64,000 nt of DNA. Origin: Humulus lupulus (taxonomy: Eukaryota; Streptophyta; Magnoliopsida; Rosales; Cannabaceae). The notes under the pieces are model-generated. The model saw only the letters and a program-made list of their open reading frames with translations. It did no database searches and was not told the origin of the DNA. The DNA is taken from contig NC_084802.1 in assembly GCF_963169125.1 (NCBI RefSeq), forward strand, positions 18,042,896-18,106,895, read 5' to 3'. Positions 47,254 through 61,246 of the stretch are shown here, in pieces; the first letter of the stretch is position 1, and the number at the start of each line of letters is the position of its first letter. The translations under genes were made by a program, and so were the position numbers.

Positions 47254-48480
47254 AAATAAATTGTGGTACTTTTGCATAAATTCATAAAATTGCTCATATA
47301 GCAACATGATTAAGCCCATTCAATTATAACATGTCTGTTTGCACTATATGTGTGGCATTTTTGCAATTGGGCTTAGATGCATATAGTGACCCATATGTAT
47401 GTTAGATATGTGGTATTTTGCCAAATAAAATATTAATAAAATGATAGGTTTTATTTGGGCCCATTAGAAAATGTAAAGTTTAAATTCATCTCTTGTGGGT
47501 GATTCCACTTGTGAAGGCCCATTTGCTTTGCATGACTATAGTGGGCCTAATCAATTAATAAAACAAATGTTTAAATTCCTGTCTTTTGGACCTTGTATGG
47601 AAGATAGAAGACCTTTGTAGTGGGAACGACATAATGGACCCAACCCTCCTCCATAAAAGCCCAATTGTTAAGGCCCATTTACCTGAGTTTGACTTAATTG
47701 TATAGGTTCATTATATTAGTTAAACCTAAATATTGATTAGCAACAAATTAATTATAAATTAATTGAATTTGTTTTAATGTGACACTTTAGAATTAATAAG
47801 AAATTATAGGACTTTGGTTTTAAAAATTTTAATCTATTTTTTTTTTTTGAAAAACCATAGTCATTAATTTTTTTTAAAAAAATAATAAAAATACTATTTT
47901 TAAGTTTATAATGAGCTTATTTTAAAATTTATATTCGATCTCCGCCGTTGGTTTAACATAGTCAATAGCTTAATGGGGCCTCGAGGCGCTTTGATTCGTC
48001 CCCCTACGGAAGGTGTTCATTAGTTATTTTGACAAGGTTAGATTTCCAAAGATAGATAATTATAGGTCAAATTCTACTAGACTCACCCCTACGGTGACTA
48101 CTAGGACTAAATCTATGATTATTGAAACCATGAGTCTAGCTCATAAAATAAGAGATTTTGTTTTCTTATTTTGATCGAATAATAGGTTGTTAATAGTGGT
48201 GTCCATTATTAAATGAGTTTAAGACTCTATTTAACTAGTGGTATTTTTGACTCTCGCTAACCGGGACAAGGATATCACATATTAGTTAAAAACCTAAAGA
48301 AATAGAGATATGATTGTTTTTGGTATTTTTTTTTCTCATATTTACATATTTTTGGTATATGTTGTGCTATTTCTTGAAATTTGTGTGAATAGAAGTTTTA
48401 TTGAGCAAATGTGATTGATTTCTATTTTATTGATAAATTGTAGTTTTAAGTTAAGTAGTGTCGGTGTCTACTCCCATCCT
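47254..48480 (+). other. Leader-like internal DNA of copia C, continued
   Basis: Non-coding DNA continues across the solo LTR (AATTGTGGTA(T/C)TTTTGCA occurs on both sides). Blocks such as GGGGCCTCGAGGCGCTTTGA and GACTCTCGCTAACCGGGAC near 47975-48265 look like a retroelement leader. Confidence 0.4.
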
Positions 48481-48492
48481 TCTCAACTTTCG

Positions 48493-48776
48493 ATGGAGAA
48501 ACTCACTAGAGAAAACTTCCTCAAATGGAAGCAGAATATCAACATAGAGTTGATTGATGACAACTTCGAATTCATCATGATTGAGGAATCCCTAGAACGA
48601 GCACCGTGTCCGCATGTTCGTGATGGCACCATAAATGCTTGGATAGCGCCGTCTCCGCATGTGAAGAAACTGTAAATGCTAGAATGGCATCGTGTCTGCA
48701 CGTTCGTGATCAACTCAACTATGGTTTGACGCAACTCATGAACGAGTTTCACACTTTTGAGTCTATCATGGGTGGA
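48493..48776 (+). pseudogene. copia-type gag fragment
   Basis: ATG 48493 begins MEKLTRENFLKWKQNINIEL, the usual LTxxNFxxWKxxxxxxL opening of copia gag. The frame ends after about 60 codons; later sequence (ACTTTTGAGTCTATCATG, 48745-48770) resembles gag further on. Everything beyond 48776 is replaced by an LTR. Confidence 0.65.
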
Positions 48777-50433
48777 TGTAATGACCCAACTAATTCTAAG
48801 ACTTTGGACCATTAAAAACTACTAGACTTAGTTACTATTTTTGAGAAAACATACATAAGAAATATTCACAACTTTATTAAAAACTCCAAAGTAATTATTT
48901 AAAATACATAAATGCGGGGTATGGGATCCCATTGTTATAAAATAAAACATAACTTTAAACTAAAGGAATTTGTTTACAAAGCTAAATGCGGAAAAACACA
49001 TAAAAACATAATTTAAAGAGACTAAAAATAACTTCGTCCTCAAATCGTTCACGCAATCCATTGAATCCCTTCATCCTTAATACACAAATCAAGCTGCCAA
49101 GAATCCTTCCGCCGCCATAACTATTTTCCTGCATACATAAAATTAAAGGAATGAGCCTAATGCTCAGCAAGGAAAAATCTACTAACACATATAAGCATAT
49201 ACATAAAACTATATCATAAACATATACTATAAAACATATATTCTATAAACTACAATGGCCATCATACCTCTTGGAGCTTGTTAACTAAGCAAGTCAAATG
49301 CCCATAGATTTGTGGGGCTTGCTAGCTAAGCAAGTCATATGCCCATAAATTATTGGGGCTTGCTAGCTAGACAAGTCATATGCCCAAGGACTATATACTA
49401 TACATAATGTAAACATAAGATAACATAACATAAGCATAACATATCATATAAACATATAAAATTATATCCTATTTTCCTTACCAACACCGGGATTTTTGAG
49501 AACAAGGACGGGATTTGGAACACTCCTAAAATCAACAACAAGAATAGTGAGAATTGCTAAAGAAAAGAGGTGGAAAGAAGAGAACTAAACCACCAAGAGG
49601 AGACTTACCGAATAGAAACCTTAAGTTCAAAGAACTTGAATACCTAACAAAGAATGCAAACAACGAGTTAGGATTTGAGTAAAGAAAACTAAAGGAAACT
49701 AAGGAACCATACAGAAATGAACTTAAGATTAGGAATACCTTTGAATGTACTAGAACCAAACTGCACCTTGATATTGAAAACACACTATTTATCTTACTTC
49801 CCAAGTGTTTATAAAGCTTAAGATGATAAAGCTTTTTTCCCAACCCAAGTGTTTATCACTTTATAGTAACCCTAGCAGCTTGAAGGCTCTGAACACAGCT
49901 TGAAGAATGAGAAAAATTGCTGGGTACTAGGTCCAATTTATAGAGTTCAAGGAGTGAACTATCTCCTTTTAGCTTGAATAAAAATAATGAGTATTAATTG
50001 AAAAATATTTGAATATTCGTTCAACAGGTGCTGAAGACTCAGTCAAAATGTTCAGAGGCTAGTCAAGAGGTTAAGGAATGAATCAAGATCGGTTTCAACA
50101 ACGTTTGAAATTATGGCCCTAGGGCCGATATATCGCCCATCATAGGCGATATATCGCCTGGCCCTATGTCCCGAGTGCTCGTCGTTTTGTTTGTGCGAAA
50201 TTGACGTGTTTTTCGTATTCCCAGTGTGGCGATACATCGGCTCCTATGCTGCGATATATCGACATACGTGAATATATTAAACACGTAATTTCACTTTTAC
50301 AACATAATTTGAATTGATTATCAGGTTTGACTGAGTAATACGAGATTCCAACAAGTTCTGGAAGGGTTTAGAGCTTCTAGAAACTTCTATTTTTGAATTA
50401 TCCACTTAAAATGCTTAAATCCTCAAATAAACA
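48777..50433 (-). repeat. Gypsy-like LTR, minus orientation
   Basis: Plus-strand start TGTAATGACCC (minus end GGGTCATTACA). A minus-strand CTATAAATT box lies near 49938. Three ~43-bp repeats with GGGGCTTGCTAGCTA lie at 49265-49390. A GC-richer block with GGCGATATATCGCC lies at 50110-50270. The right border near 50433 lacks a target duplication, so boundaries are approximate. Confidence 0.5.
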
Positions 50434-50437
50434 AGAT

Positions 50438-52145
<1,708 letters not shown>

Positions 52146-52155
52146 TGGTAGTAGT

Positions 52156-53183
52156 TGTAACAATGGATAATTAATAGCGTATCTATATTTGTTATAGAGC
52201 GTTCTATGAATTCAAGAGTGCAATTCCGAGTCTATAGTGGAGTCACGAGGAATTAATAAGTTAGTAAATTTATTTGTTAGATTTATGATAACTTATTGGA
52301 GCTTGATTGCATAGGCCCATGGTCCCCATTGTACCTTGGATAAAATCATCTAGATAGTCTCAATTAATTTATTTAATTATCAATTATAATTATCAAAGTT
52401 GACCAGGTCAATTTTGGATAGTTTCACAGAGTTATGTAATTTTGAGAAGAAAAGAGAAATTAGGGTAGATTATTAATTAAGATAAACTGGTATCTAAATT
52501 AATAAATAAGTTTAAATCAAGGTTCAAATTATAAATAATTAATTTGATAAACGATTTAAATAATTATTTAATTGATTAAATCAATAGAAAATAATATAGG
52601 CATTGATTTTAAGTCCAATGAGCTTATAATCAAATAGGAAATTTCACGGGCCTAAAGCCCATGATAATTTCGACTTAGGGCTATTAATTAACTATTATTT
52701 TATTGATTTTTTAATTAAATTAAATGGCCTAATTGCGTCTATAAAATGAGTGCTTAGAGAGAAGTCAAAACATAAGTTTGACAAGTCACAAGTTAGATTT
52801 TCTGATAGTTTTTAGATTCTCTCTAAACACAAGTCCTTTTCTAAGCATCTTATTATTCTTTTCTCTTCTTATCTCTGTATCTATCTCATGTGTTGAGAAT
52901 TTCCCACAATAGTCTAGGTGATTCTAAGGATACATTGGAAGACTATGAAGAAATTAGAAGAACGATTCAGTTTCTTGATAATACTCTGCGATAGAAAGGA
53001 TACAAGAGTTAGAGAAACTGAAGGAATGACTCTTTCATTCGGCTGTGTATACTGTAAGTATTCTTATCTTTGTTTTTCTTTGAATTCAATTTTAGAAACA
53101 TGTTCTAGGTTATCTCATATTAATTTGTTTAATATTAGATCTACATGAAAATAAATAAAGATCCTGTATAAGTTTTCCTAACA
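52156..53183 (+). repeat. Second copy of the copia C LTR, 5'-truncated
   Basis: Aligns with 44214-45237 over about 1.03 kb with a few percent differences, including the TATAAAA box (near 52741) and the end CCTAACA. The first part seen at 43418-44213 is missing. It joins Tat-like gypsy RT sequence at 53184. Confidence 0.85.
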
Positions 53184-56100
53184 TGTGGCCCCATCGTTCT
53201 TGAGTCCGAAAAGCATCACATTATAACAGTATAGACCTTTATCAGTCATGATGCTCGTATGTTCCTGATCGGGTGCATGCATGGGTATCTGGTTATATCC
53301 AGAATATGTGTCCATGACCGACATGATGTCGTGACTTGAGGTACCATCCACGAGTTGATCGATTCGAGGTAGGGGAAAACAGTCCTTTAGACCCACCTTT
53401 TTGAGGTCTGAATAGTCAATGCAAGTTCGCCACTTGACATTGGGCTTCGGGACTAGAACTGGGTTTGCTATCCAATCTGGATTGAATGCATCTCATATAA
53501 ATTGATTTTCTTTTAGCCTTTCGACCTCCTCTTTCAAGGCCTTCTTTCTTTTGTCATCGAGGAGCCCCCTTTTCAGATGGTTTGGGGGGGGGGGGGGGGG
53601 GGGGTTGTCTATGTTTAACGCATGGTTTATAATGTTTGGGCTGATCCCAACCATATTTGAGTGTGACCATGTGAATACATCCTGGTTTCCCTCAGGAAGC
53701 AGATTAATTGCTATCTTGCATCCTTTGGAAGGTTCTTCCCATTCTTTACCACCCTGGTGGTGTCCCTATCATCAAGCTCAATGTCTTCAAGCTCTTCAAT
53801 TGGACCGAGTTCGGCCTTGTCCTCACCTATCCTTGGGTCGATTTCCTCTTTGACCTTTATACTGCATCACTTATTTCTTCAATAATAACCAATGCTTGTG
53901 CATTTTTTTTTTACTCTTTCCCCTCATCGAGATGCTGTAGCATTCTTGGGTGACCAGTTGGTCTCCTTTCAATGTCCCAATGCCACTAGGTGTTGGGAAT
54001 TTTATGGACAGGTTCCTAAAAGATGTAACTTCCCCCAGCCCAATTAGGGCTAGTCTCCCAAGTAGTACATTGTAGGCTGGAGGGGCATCAACCACGATGA
54101 ACTCCATTATCTTGGTTATCATGTCTGGGTAGTCTCCTATGTCCCTCCCCTGAAAATTCGTATAGTGTTGTCGCACAGGCTTTTAGGTCTCGAATGGAAA
54201 GTTTCATTTTTTCCAGAGTGGCCTTATAGAGGATGTTGACCAAGCTCCCATTATCGTTTAGGACTCGGGGCACCCTCTTATTGGCAAGTTGATAGGTTAT
54301 GACCAGAGGGTCAATATGAAGGAATTGGATGTGCGAGGCGACTTCTTTGGTGAAGGTATTGAGTTGGGACTCAACCCTTTGTTGTTTCAGATCTCTGGGT
54401 TCAAGTTCATAGGGAGATCCATAGCTTGTTTTGAGCTCATTAACATACCTCTTTTGGGCATTCGTACCCAACCATGCGATGTGCGGCCCGCCCGCTCGCC
54501 CATAATGGTTATTAAATCTTCTCCATCAATTGGGGGAGGTCGATTATCCTCCCTCGCATGTAGGGCCGCAAATTCCTGGGCAGACTATGTCAAAGCTGCC
54601 TTTTGTCCAAGCGAAGCCAATGCCAAATTTTGGTTTCAGACTTATTGCCTGAAGTAGCCTCTTGAGATATAACCTTCAATCTCGCCCTTTAACTGTCTGC
54701 ATATCAGTGATATGACCTATATCCTTATGAAATTTGCAAAACTAGTTTGCGTCCCTTTTGGAAATATGATTTCGCATCAAATCAGGTCGTCTGAAAGGGA
54801 CCTGATTTTCATTTGTGACAAATATATTTTCCCGAGTATCTGTGAGCTTGGTATAAACTGTACAAATGGAGAAGTATTTTTCTCCTTTCTTTTTCTTACC
54901 CCCATCATCCTCTGAGTTATTCCCTTCATTCTTCTTCCTTTTTGAAGCGTTATCTCTTGAAGGTCCCGATGTGGAGGGTATAGCCGAGGTGGTGGCCGAG
55001 TTAACGTTTTTCATTGTAGTTATTAAAGGCGGAGTAGTTAGCTTGAGCGCTGACCTCGCCTCTTCTACATTGAGAAACCCTTGAGCCCGAGTGTGCTACT
55101 CGGCTACCGACCTCACCGGTTTCCTCTACATGTCATCCCAAGGGGGACTCCCTAGAAATACTACAACTCGTACTGCCATAGGATTGCCGCTGTCATCGAC
55201 ATTGCGAGCTCACACCACTTCTACGTTGATTCTTTTCATGTAAATTTTTAGTGACTCACCTGGCTACTACCTGGCATTGGCCAATGCAGATGCCTTAGGT
55301 TTGATTCTCTTCACAACCTGGAGCTACTCCTTGAATTCCCGAGACAGTTGTTCCCATGACGAGATTGAATGTCTCTGAAATTTGTCAAACCAATTCTTCA
55401 TTGGTCCAATGAGTGTGGTCAGGAAGAGCATACACCTGAGCTCGTACTCAACATGACTAGCTCGCATTACCATATTGAACGTACTCATGTGGCTACTTGG
55501 GTTGGTAGTCCCATCGTAGGGCGCCACATGGGGTATTTTAAAGTCATGAGGAAATGGGATATTTAAGATATGGGGGGCAAAAGGCTTGAGCTCCTCGTTG
55601 GAATCATAGGCCTTTTCCTTATTTTCCCCTCTTGAAGGAGTCTAAATGCCTCTTCCAGCTGGTTGATCCTCTATTGGACCAGATCCACTGGAGGGGGAGC
55701 TTGCACTATTGGCAGCTGGTTATTGTTCATAAGAACTCCAGCTCCTTGTCACAATATAGGGTAATCTTGATTTGCATATACTGGTTGTAGAGGCTCTCTC
55801 CAGCTATTTTAGAGTGTCCGTAGGTCCAGGTTTGGATGATCAGATTGCCCCCGGTTCTGTTTTAGATGATCTCAAAGGTCAGGATAATCATTTTGATAAT
55901 TCTTGTAATTTCTAGGCTCTGTGTTATACACATTCACCAACCTACTATAATCGTGACTTCTGCCAAGGAAACTGACATTTCTTTCTGGCTGTTGCTGCTG
56001 TGTGGCTTGATTATTATGAGGGTGAGGTTTCCACATGCACCCTCACTCCGGTCATTTACGATCTTGACATATGACTCCTAGATGACTGTGTTTGTCTATG

Positions 56101-56319
56101 TCCAGGATGAGCCTCTCGCGGGGCCTCACACTCACCCTTGTGCTCAGTTTGAGCCTGATGGCTCCTGTGTCGGCCCCCACTTCGAGCACTTTGAGAAGTC
56201 CTCTAAGGTGCCCGATCTCCTGCCCGGTTCCCACTAGGTACTGGCTGGGGTGCATCCGTGATGGAGAGGGATGTCTTATCGGAGAGGGAGGATGCCTAAT
56301 CGATGAGAGTGGTGGCCAT
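53184..56319 (-). pseudogene. Tat-like Ty3/gypsy remnant: gag, protease, start of RT
   Basis: Minus strand from ATG 56319 (MATTLID then stop): gag with YDGTTNPSSHMSTF and WFDKFQRHSISSWEQL near 55520-55340; protease region 54310-53890 with VLNDNGSLVNILY (an unusual DNGS), AYNVLLGRLAL, LSIKFPTPSGIGT and GDQLV; RT start 53396-53184 with DCFPLPRIDQLVD, MDTYSGYNQI and FGLKNDGAT. RT stops at the junction with the copia C LTR, so the catalytic DD, RNase H and integrase are absent. Many stops and phase changes. Confidence 0.85.
53584..53604. repeat. G21 tract
   Basis: Twenty-one consecutive G inside the Tat-like remnant, between RT and protease. Confidence 0.9.
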
Positions 56320-56449
56320 TTTTCTTACCTCAGGAGCGTGTTTTGGAGCGTTACAAATTCACAACAATGATAATACAAGTAAAATAAGAACACCAAGATC
56401 AAAAAAAAAAATGAAAAGAACAATAATAAGAACACAAATTCTCACACAA

Positions 56450-57440
56450 CCAAAGTGTAGAGTAGTGAGGATCACCAACTTAAACAAGGTTCAAAACCTT
56501 ATTCCAAAAGCTTATTTCCCCCTATTCTCTAAGATCTAAGGGATCTCTCAAGGAAATAGTTCTCTGGAATTATCAAGCCTCTATTGTGTATTTTCCAGCC
56601 AAGTGGTTTGTGGATAGAAAATGGTATGTCATACAAGTGAGCATTAGGCTCCTATTTATAGAGTTTTGAGACACCCTTTGAATTTTAAATTCCACCAACC
56701 CCCATGGTTGTCATCAATGATTAATTGGATGTTTATGGAATTAAAAATGAGTTTGGGGAGTTACTTGGAGTGTTAGTGTTAGGAAAAATTATTTTGTCTC
56801 AATGGAAATAGGTAAGAATATTACAACTCTATATAATAATATTACAAATAAATATTGATTGATTGAATAAGGTTACAACTCTATAATTGAAAATACAAAT
56901 AAACTAAAGAACAAGAAGAAGAGAAGAAGAATAGAATAGTGAAAAATACAACTCAAAGAAAAATATTACAAGTAAAGTAAAAGTGTTTGAAATAAAGAAA
57001 AGAAGATTACAACTCAAAACAAGAAATACAAATAAACAAAATAGAAGAATATAAAGATGAAGATAAACAGAGTAGAAAGAAAGAACAAACAAACTAAATA
57101 GAAACAACTCTCACTCACACTACCAAAGTGAAGAGTGTTGGGGATCACCAACTTGAACAAGGTTGTAAACCTTTGTCCAAAAGCTTATTTCCCCCTAACT
57201 CAAGCACTAAGGGATCTCTCATAGATTATAGGAAATGCTTTATGGAATTATCAAGTCTCAAGGTATTTCTAGCCAAGTGCTCTAATGGATAGAAATGTTG
57301 TGTCTTTCAAGTGAGCTATAGGCTCCTATTTATAGAGTTTAGAGACACCCTTCGAATTTCAAATTCCACCAATCCCCATGGCTGTTCCCAATGTTTAATT
57401 GGATTAATATGGAATTAAAATTGAGATTTTGGAGTTATTT
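56450..57440 (-). repeat. Diverged tandem duplication, LTR-like
   Basis: 56455-56770 and 57115-57440 are related: GGATCACCAACTT, CCAAAAGCTTATTTCCCCCTA, GGGATCTCTC, GGCTCCTATTTATAGAGTTT, AAATTCCACCAA and CCCCATGG occur in the same order. Minus-strand CTCTATAAATAGGAG boxes near 56655 and 57333 look like LTR promoters, so this may be the 5' LTR/leader region of the adjacent Tat-like remnant. About 350 bp of A-rich DNA lies between the copies. Confidence 0.6.
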
Positions 57441-57479
57441 GGGTTTTTGGAATCGTTCAACACATTTGGAAAAAACTGA

Positions 57480-58160
57480 AAAAATTGGCCTGAAATGCAC
57501 CTGTGGCCGCGGCCACTGCTCTCTGTCCCCCAGGCCGCGACCACCATCATTCTGTGGTCGCGGCCACAGCCCAGTTTCAGCACTTGAAAATGTGTTGTTT
57601 TTCCAAACAGTTCCAAACCCTCCCAAATGATTTTGTAACTCCCAAAACACATTATTGGGGTTAAAATCATATCTCTAACATCCATTTCACATATGACTTT
57701 ATGAAATTCATCTCAATATTGTGTAACACCAAATTTACACAATAAAGGGTAATATTTGGAAGTTACAAATTTGTAACACCAAATATGTTACATTATTTGG
57801 ATATATCTCATATATCTAAATATTGCAACTCTCTATTATATGTTACAATATGTGACACTCTTTGTCACATTTATTTAATATAAAATATTATATTATAATA
57901 TAATATAATATTACATTATATTATAAAATAATATAACAGTTGGAACCGTTTCAAATGGAAAAAACAAGTTGGAATTGGCTCCTTACCCACCAGGCCGCGA
58001 CCACCAGCATTCCTAGTCGCGGTCGTGGCTTTCTGTCCACCAGGCCACGACCAGGGACATAGGTGGTCACAACCACCATCAGTTTTTAGCACAAAAATTT
58101 CATTTTTCCAAAACGTCCCAAATCCTTTCCCATATGATTTTATAACCTTTATACACCTAA
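57480..58160. repeat. GC-rich duplicated segment in AT-rich DNA
   Basis: 57520-57700 and 57990-58180 share CCAGGCCGCGACCACCA, TTTTTCCAAA and CCCAAAT(G/C)-rich stretches in order, with GGCCGCGGCCAC near 57510. A short AT run (ATATTATATTATAATATAAT) lies between. No gene recognised. Confidence 0.55.
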
Positions 58161-59011
58161 TGGGAGTTAGAAACATGTTTCATAATGGATTTGTGAAATC
58201 CAAATTAAAATGTGTAATACACAATCTACATATTATTGGGTAATATTTAGGAGTTACAAATTTGTAACTGATTTTGTAACTTTAAAATATATCATATTTG
58301 GGCATACACATGTGTCCAATTTTGTAATTCTCAATAATATGTTACAAGATATGGCAAATCACATTATGTCACATTATTTAATCTAGCATTATATTATTTA
58401 AAATAATATAACAATATTTTTCTTGAGTAAGTTTGTAAAGAAGGAATGACTATACAACAATGTGCTCTAAAGAGACTTAAAGAATAAGAAAATAGAGCAA
58501 AAAAAAAAAAAAATTGTACGAAAAGGGAAGTGGCTCAAAAACGTCAAAGTTGCTATTTTGAGGAATATAATCATGAAGACTTTTTTTTTATATTCAATTA
58601 TGAAGATTTGTTGTATTTTACATTTTAAATTTATGAATTTATATATATTTTTGATTATGTATTTAAATTTTTATTATGATAATTTATGAAATATATTTTA
58701 TAATAAAAATTTATTTAATTTTTTATAATAATTAAAATAATGAAAATAATGACATGTCAAGACACATGGTCTAATCATATTATGCCACAATCATAGTGTG
58801 CCATGTGGACCATAAAAAATGCCATGTGACCAAATGTAATATTGACACATGGATAAATTTGGATGTGCCACATTTTATGTGATGTGGGTTGACACGTCAT
58901 ACTCCATGTCACACAATGAGTCATCAGTGCCAACTCAATTATGTGGGGTTCACTTTCATTTTTACCTACCAATATACCAATCATAGGTAAATTGACATTT
59001 CTCCACGAACC
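58161..59011. other. AT-rich DNA before the viral insertion, no gene seen
   Basis: A15 run near 58499-58513. 58750-58940 has several CCATGTG(G/A)/GACA(C/T)GTCA-like motifs. TTTACCTACCAAT at 58961-58973 recurs at 59012. Confidence 0.5.
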
Positions 59012-59052
59012 TTTACCTACCAATACAGTATTAGTAGAAATTGGTAGGTAAA
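59012..59052. repeat. 13-bp perfect inverted repeat at the edge of the viral segment
   Basis: TTTACCTACCAAT (59012-59024) and ATTGGTAGGTAAA (59040-59052) with a 15-base loop. Viral coding sequence begins right after it. Confidence 0.85.
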
Positions 59053-60262
59053 ATCAACCTCAAAAAGCTGTCCAGACTCTTACTGAACCATCTTATCATA
59101 AACGAGAAGATGGCTCTGTCGAAATAATTTTTGACAGAACTCAAACCAAGGCTCCCAGTTGCTTTACCACCCAGTATATGATGACATCCGTCACACTGGC
59201 TAATGTGGAAATCCAGTCTTTCGATTCTCAAGGCAATCCTATTTATGCTTTTGAATCTTCGAATGGACATAAGTATTGGGATGTTTGCGACTGCAAAAGA
59301 TGCCTAAGATCAGAAGAAGATCTCCCAAAGCCAAAGCAACGTCCGAGCTCACGACTTAAGCAGCGGCTAATTTAAGGAGAAAAAGAAATAGGATTGTTAG
59401 GCCAACCCTCTGGAAAGTTTGACTATATAGTCAAATATTCTACTCCCAAAGGCTTACCTGACTCTCCTCCAGAACCAACTGGATGGAACATTGAGCTTCC
59501 TCCCACGGGCTCCCAAGAGCCTCCACTTTCGGCTCCCCAACAGAACATTTTTCCATGCTACAAAAAGGCGACAAAATGGATGCAACATCATGGCGAAGCT
59601 TTTCCTGCTCAAAATCAGTTCCAACAAATTCCACAAGTATGCATGATGACTACCGCTGATTATGAGTCAGATTTTCCTCCACTTAAGAAGTTTGACAAGC
59701 AAAATGACCAAGGAATAGTCTCTCACCAACCAAAAGTTCAAAACCCTACAACCAGAAATGCAGACGGGACTCTTAAAAAGATATCTCTGGCCGAAGAAGT
59801 TATGAATTGGCAATCAGAAAACATGATTGCCCAAAACAAGGTCTTGAAACAAGTTGAGTTACAAAATACCAGAATAGAGACGGCAGTAAAACAATCCCAG
59901 GATACTGTCATTGACAAACTCACTGAACAAACTCATGAAGAACTTCTAGCTATCATCAAACAAACTCAGTTCCGATGCCATTATTTCTAGCAAAAGAAGC
60001 TGAGATGAAGAGCCTCAAAACCCAATATGAATCCCTCAAGAACAGGTTCTGCCAACAAGATTTGACAACGGCACCTTCAACCAGCTACTTGGGAACTTCG
60101 TCCCCGTTCGGGATAGCTACGACGCCAGTCCCTTGGAAGTTTGCTACAATACCAAAAACCTCCCAGCCTTTTCCTATTACCGGATCTGTACAAGAAGACT
60201 CTGTTGTAAGATTGAGGCGCATGCTTGATGAAAACCAACAACAGAAGTTAAAAAAGGGAAAG
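59053..60262 (+). pseudogene. Endogenous pararetrovirus polyprotein segment after the movement protein (inverted)
   Basis: Plus-strand frame with REDGSVEIIFDR, a Cys cluster (CDCKRC near 59290), a Pro-rich part, then a Gln/Glu/Lys-rich stretch (59830-60030) likely to form a coiled coil, and a basic tail near 60240-60262. This resembles the linker between movement and capsid proteins in Caulimoviridae polyproteins; the family is inferred from the adjacent viral parts. One in-frame stop (TAA 59373-59375) and one frameshift near 59970-59990. Orientation is opposite to the rest of the virus, and the capsid region is missing. Confidence 0.7.
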
Positions 60263-60343
60263 AAAGAAGATCCTTTCAAAAAAATCCAAAAAATCAGCCA
60301 GAGAAAGAGCAACCCACAGAGAAATCTTCATCCAGAATCTCAT
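60263..60343 (+). repeat. 81-bp copy of the viral pol C-terminal region, inverted relative to 62731-62811
   Basis: The plus-strand sequence equals the reverse complement of 62731-62811 with one mismatch in 81. In viral sense, the upstream flanks of the two copies differ, so this is a transplanted fragment joined to the post-movement-protein segment on its left and to the movement protein on its right. Confidence 0.93.
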
Positions 60344-61187
60344 AGTTTGTTATCCATGAACTAGGCAAAATCTTCATAAGATCATCTGTAGAGATTTGCC
60401 TTGGAATATGAGTGCATGTTGGAACTTGGGTAGAGTCCACTGTGACCAGTAATGCTTCTTCAGCTGTTGGCAAGGAAAGATCTAGAGCGTGATCTTGGAG
60501 TCTGTACGCCATCTGGTAGTGAAGGGTAGCTTTAATGGAGGTGAGATCTTGGTCAATTCCAGAGAGTTGGACCTCTACTTTAAAAGCATCAGTTAAGCAG
60601 TTGTCCTTGAGAGACATATTAAAGTTAGGAAACAATGTAGTTATTACTGCTCCTGCGTTTAATGTAGTCTCTATGGTGGCAATGCTTGCATGTTGGTATT
60701 TCCTCATTCGGGTGTCGAGCAGACCCATTCGGCAGCCGATTGGAAGGCCCTTTCAGCCATGAAGAGAAATAGCTAAGCGAATGGCACCAAAGTGTATGTG
60801 GGTGAATCCTTGCGCAATCCACTCGGGAATAAACTCAGGAGGGATTTGTAAAGTGACAAATTGGACCTCAGGAGTAGGTCTTAATTGGCACTCACTGAAT
60901 TTAGAGGCTTGGATATATTCTTTTGGGGCTTTATAGGATGGTTTGATAAGTTCTTTAATGGAACGGGTAAAATGAGTAATGGATTTTGGGAATATTTGGT
61001 ACGGGTTGATCAAGGGAAGGTTGTTGTTGGCAATCTTGTTTTCTTCGGGAACATATGATAGTTCGTAGAGAAAATCAAGTTTATTGGCTGTGGATTTACG
61101 GAAAGATGGGGAAGGAGTAAGTGACAACGGTGATATTATAGGAGTACTAGAACTTGCAGAGCTTGTGGATGATGTTTCTTTAGCCAT
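60339..61187 (-). pseudogene. Endogenous pararetrovirus movement protein, one in-frame stop, 3' end at a rearrangement
   Basis: Minus strand from ATG 61187. Carries the 30K-type movement protein signature of Caulimoviridae (FTHIHFGAIRLAI, MAYRLQDHALDL, LPTAEEALLV, HIPRQIS, ITNYE). Ser/Pro-rich N-terminus. A TGA at 60753-60755 breaks an otherwise continuous frame; the parts on both sides are in phase. Homology stops at ITNYE where the sequence joins the 81-bp pol fragment. The normal role, forming tubules for cell-to-cell spread, is known for the family; this copy is not expected to work. Confidence 0.85.
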
Positions 61188-61225
61188 ATTTTGAGATAGA
61201 GACTCGTCAGTAGGAAAGGATGAAG

Positions 61226-61246
61226 TATGGCTCTGATACCATTAAG
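61226..61246 (-). promoter_or_regulatory. Pararetroviral primer binding site (tRNA-Met)
   Basis: Minus strand TGGTATCAGAGCCA within this interval, 40-60 bases before the movement protein ATG; the standard start of minus-strand DNA synthesis in Caulimoviridae. Confidence 0.9.

Noticed and set aside
57404..58243. Open frames over GC-rich CCGCGACCACC repeats
   Set aside because: Duplicated GC-rich repeat; peptides have no family features.
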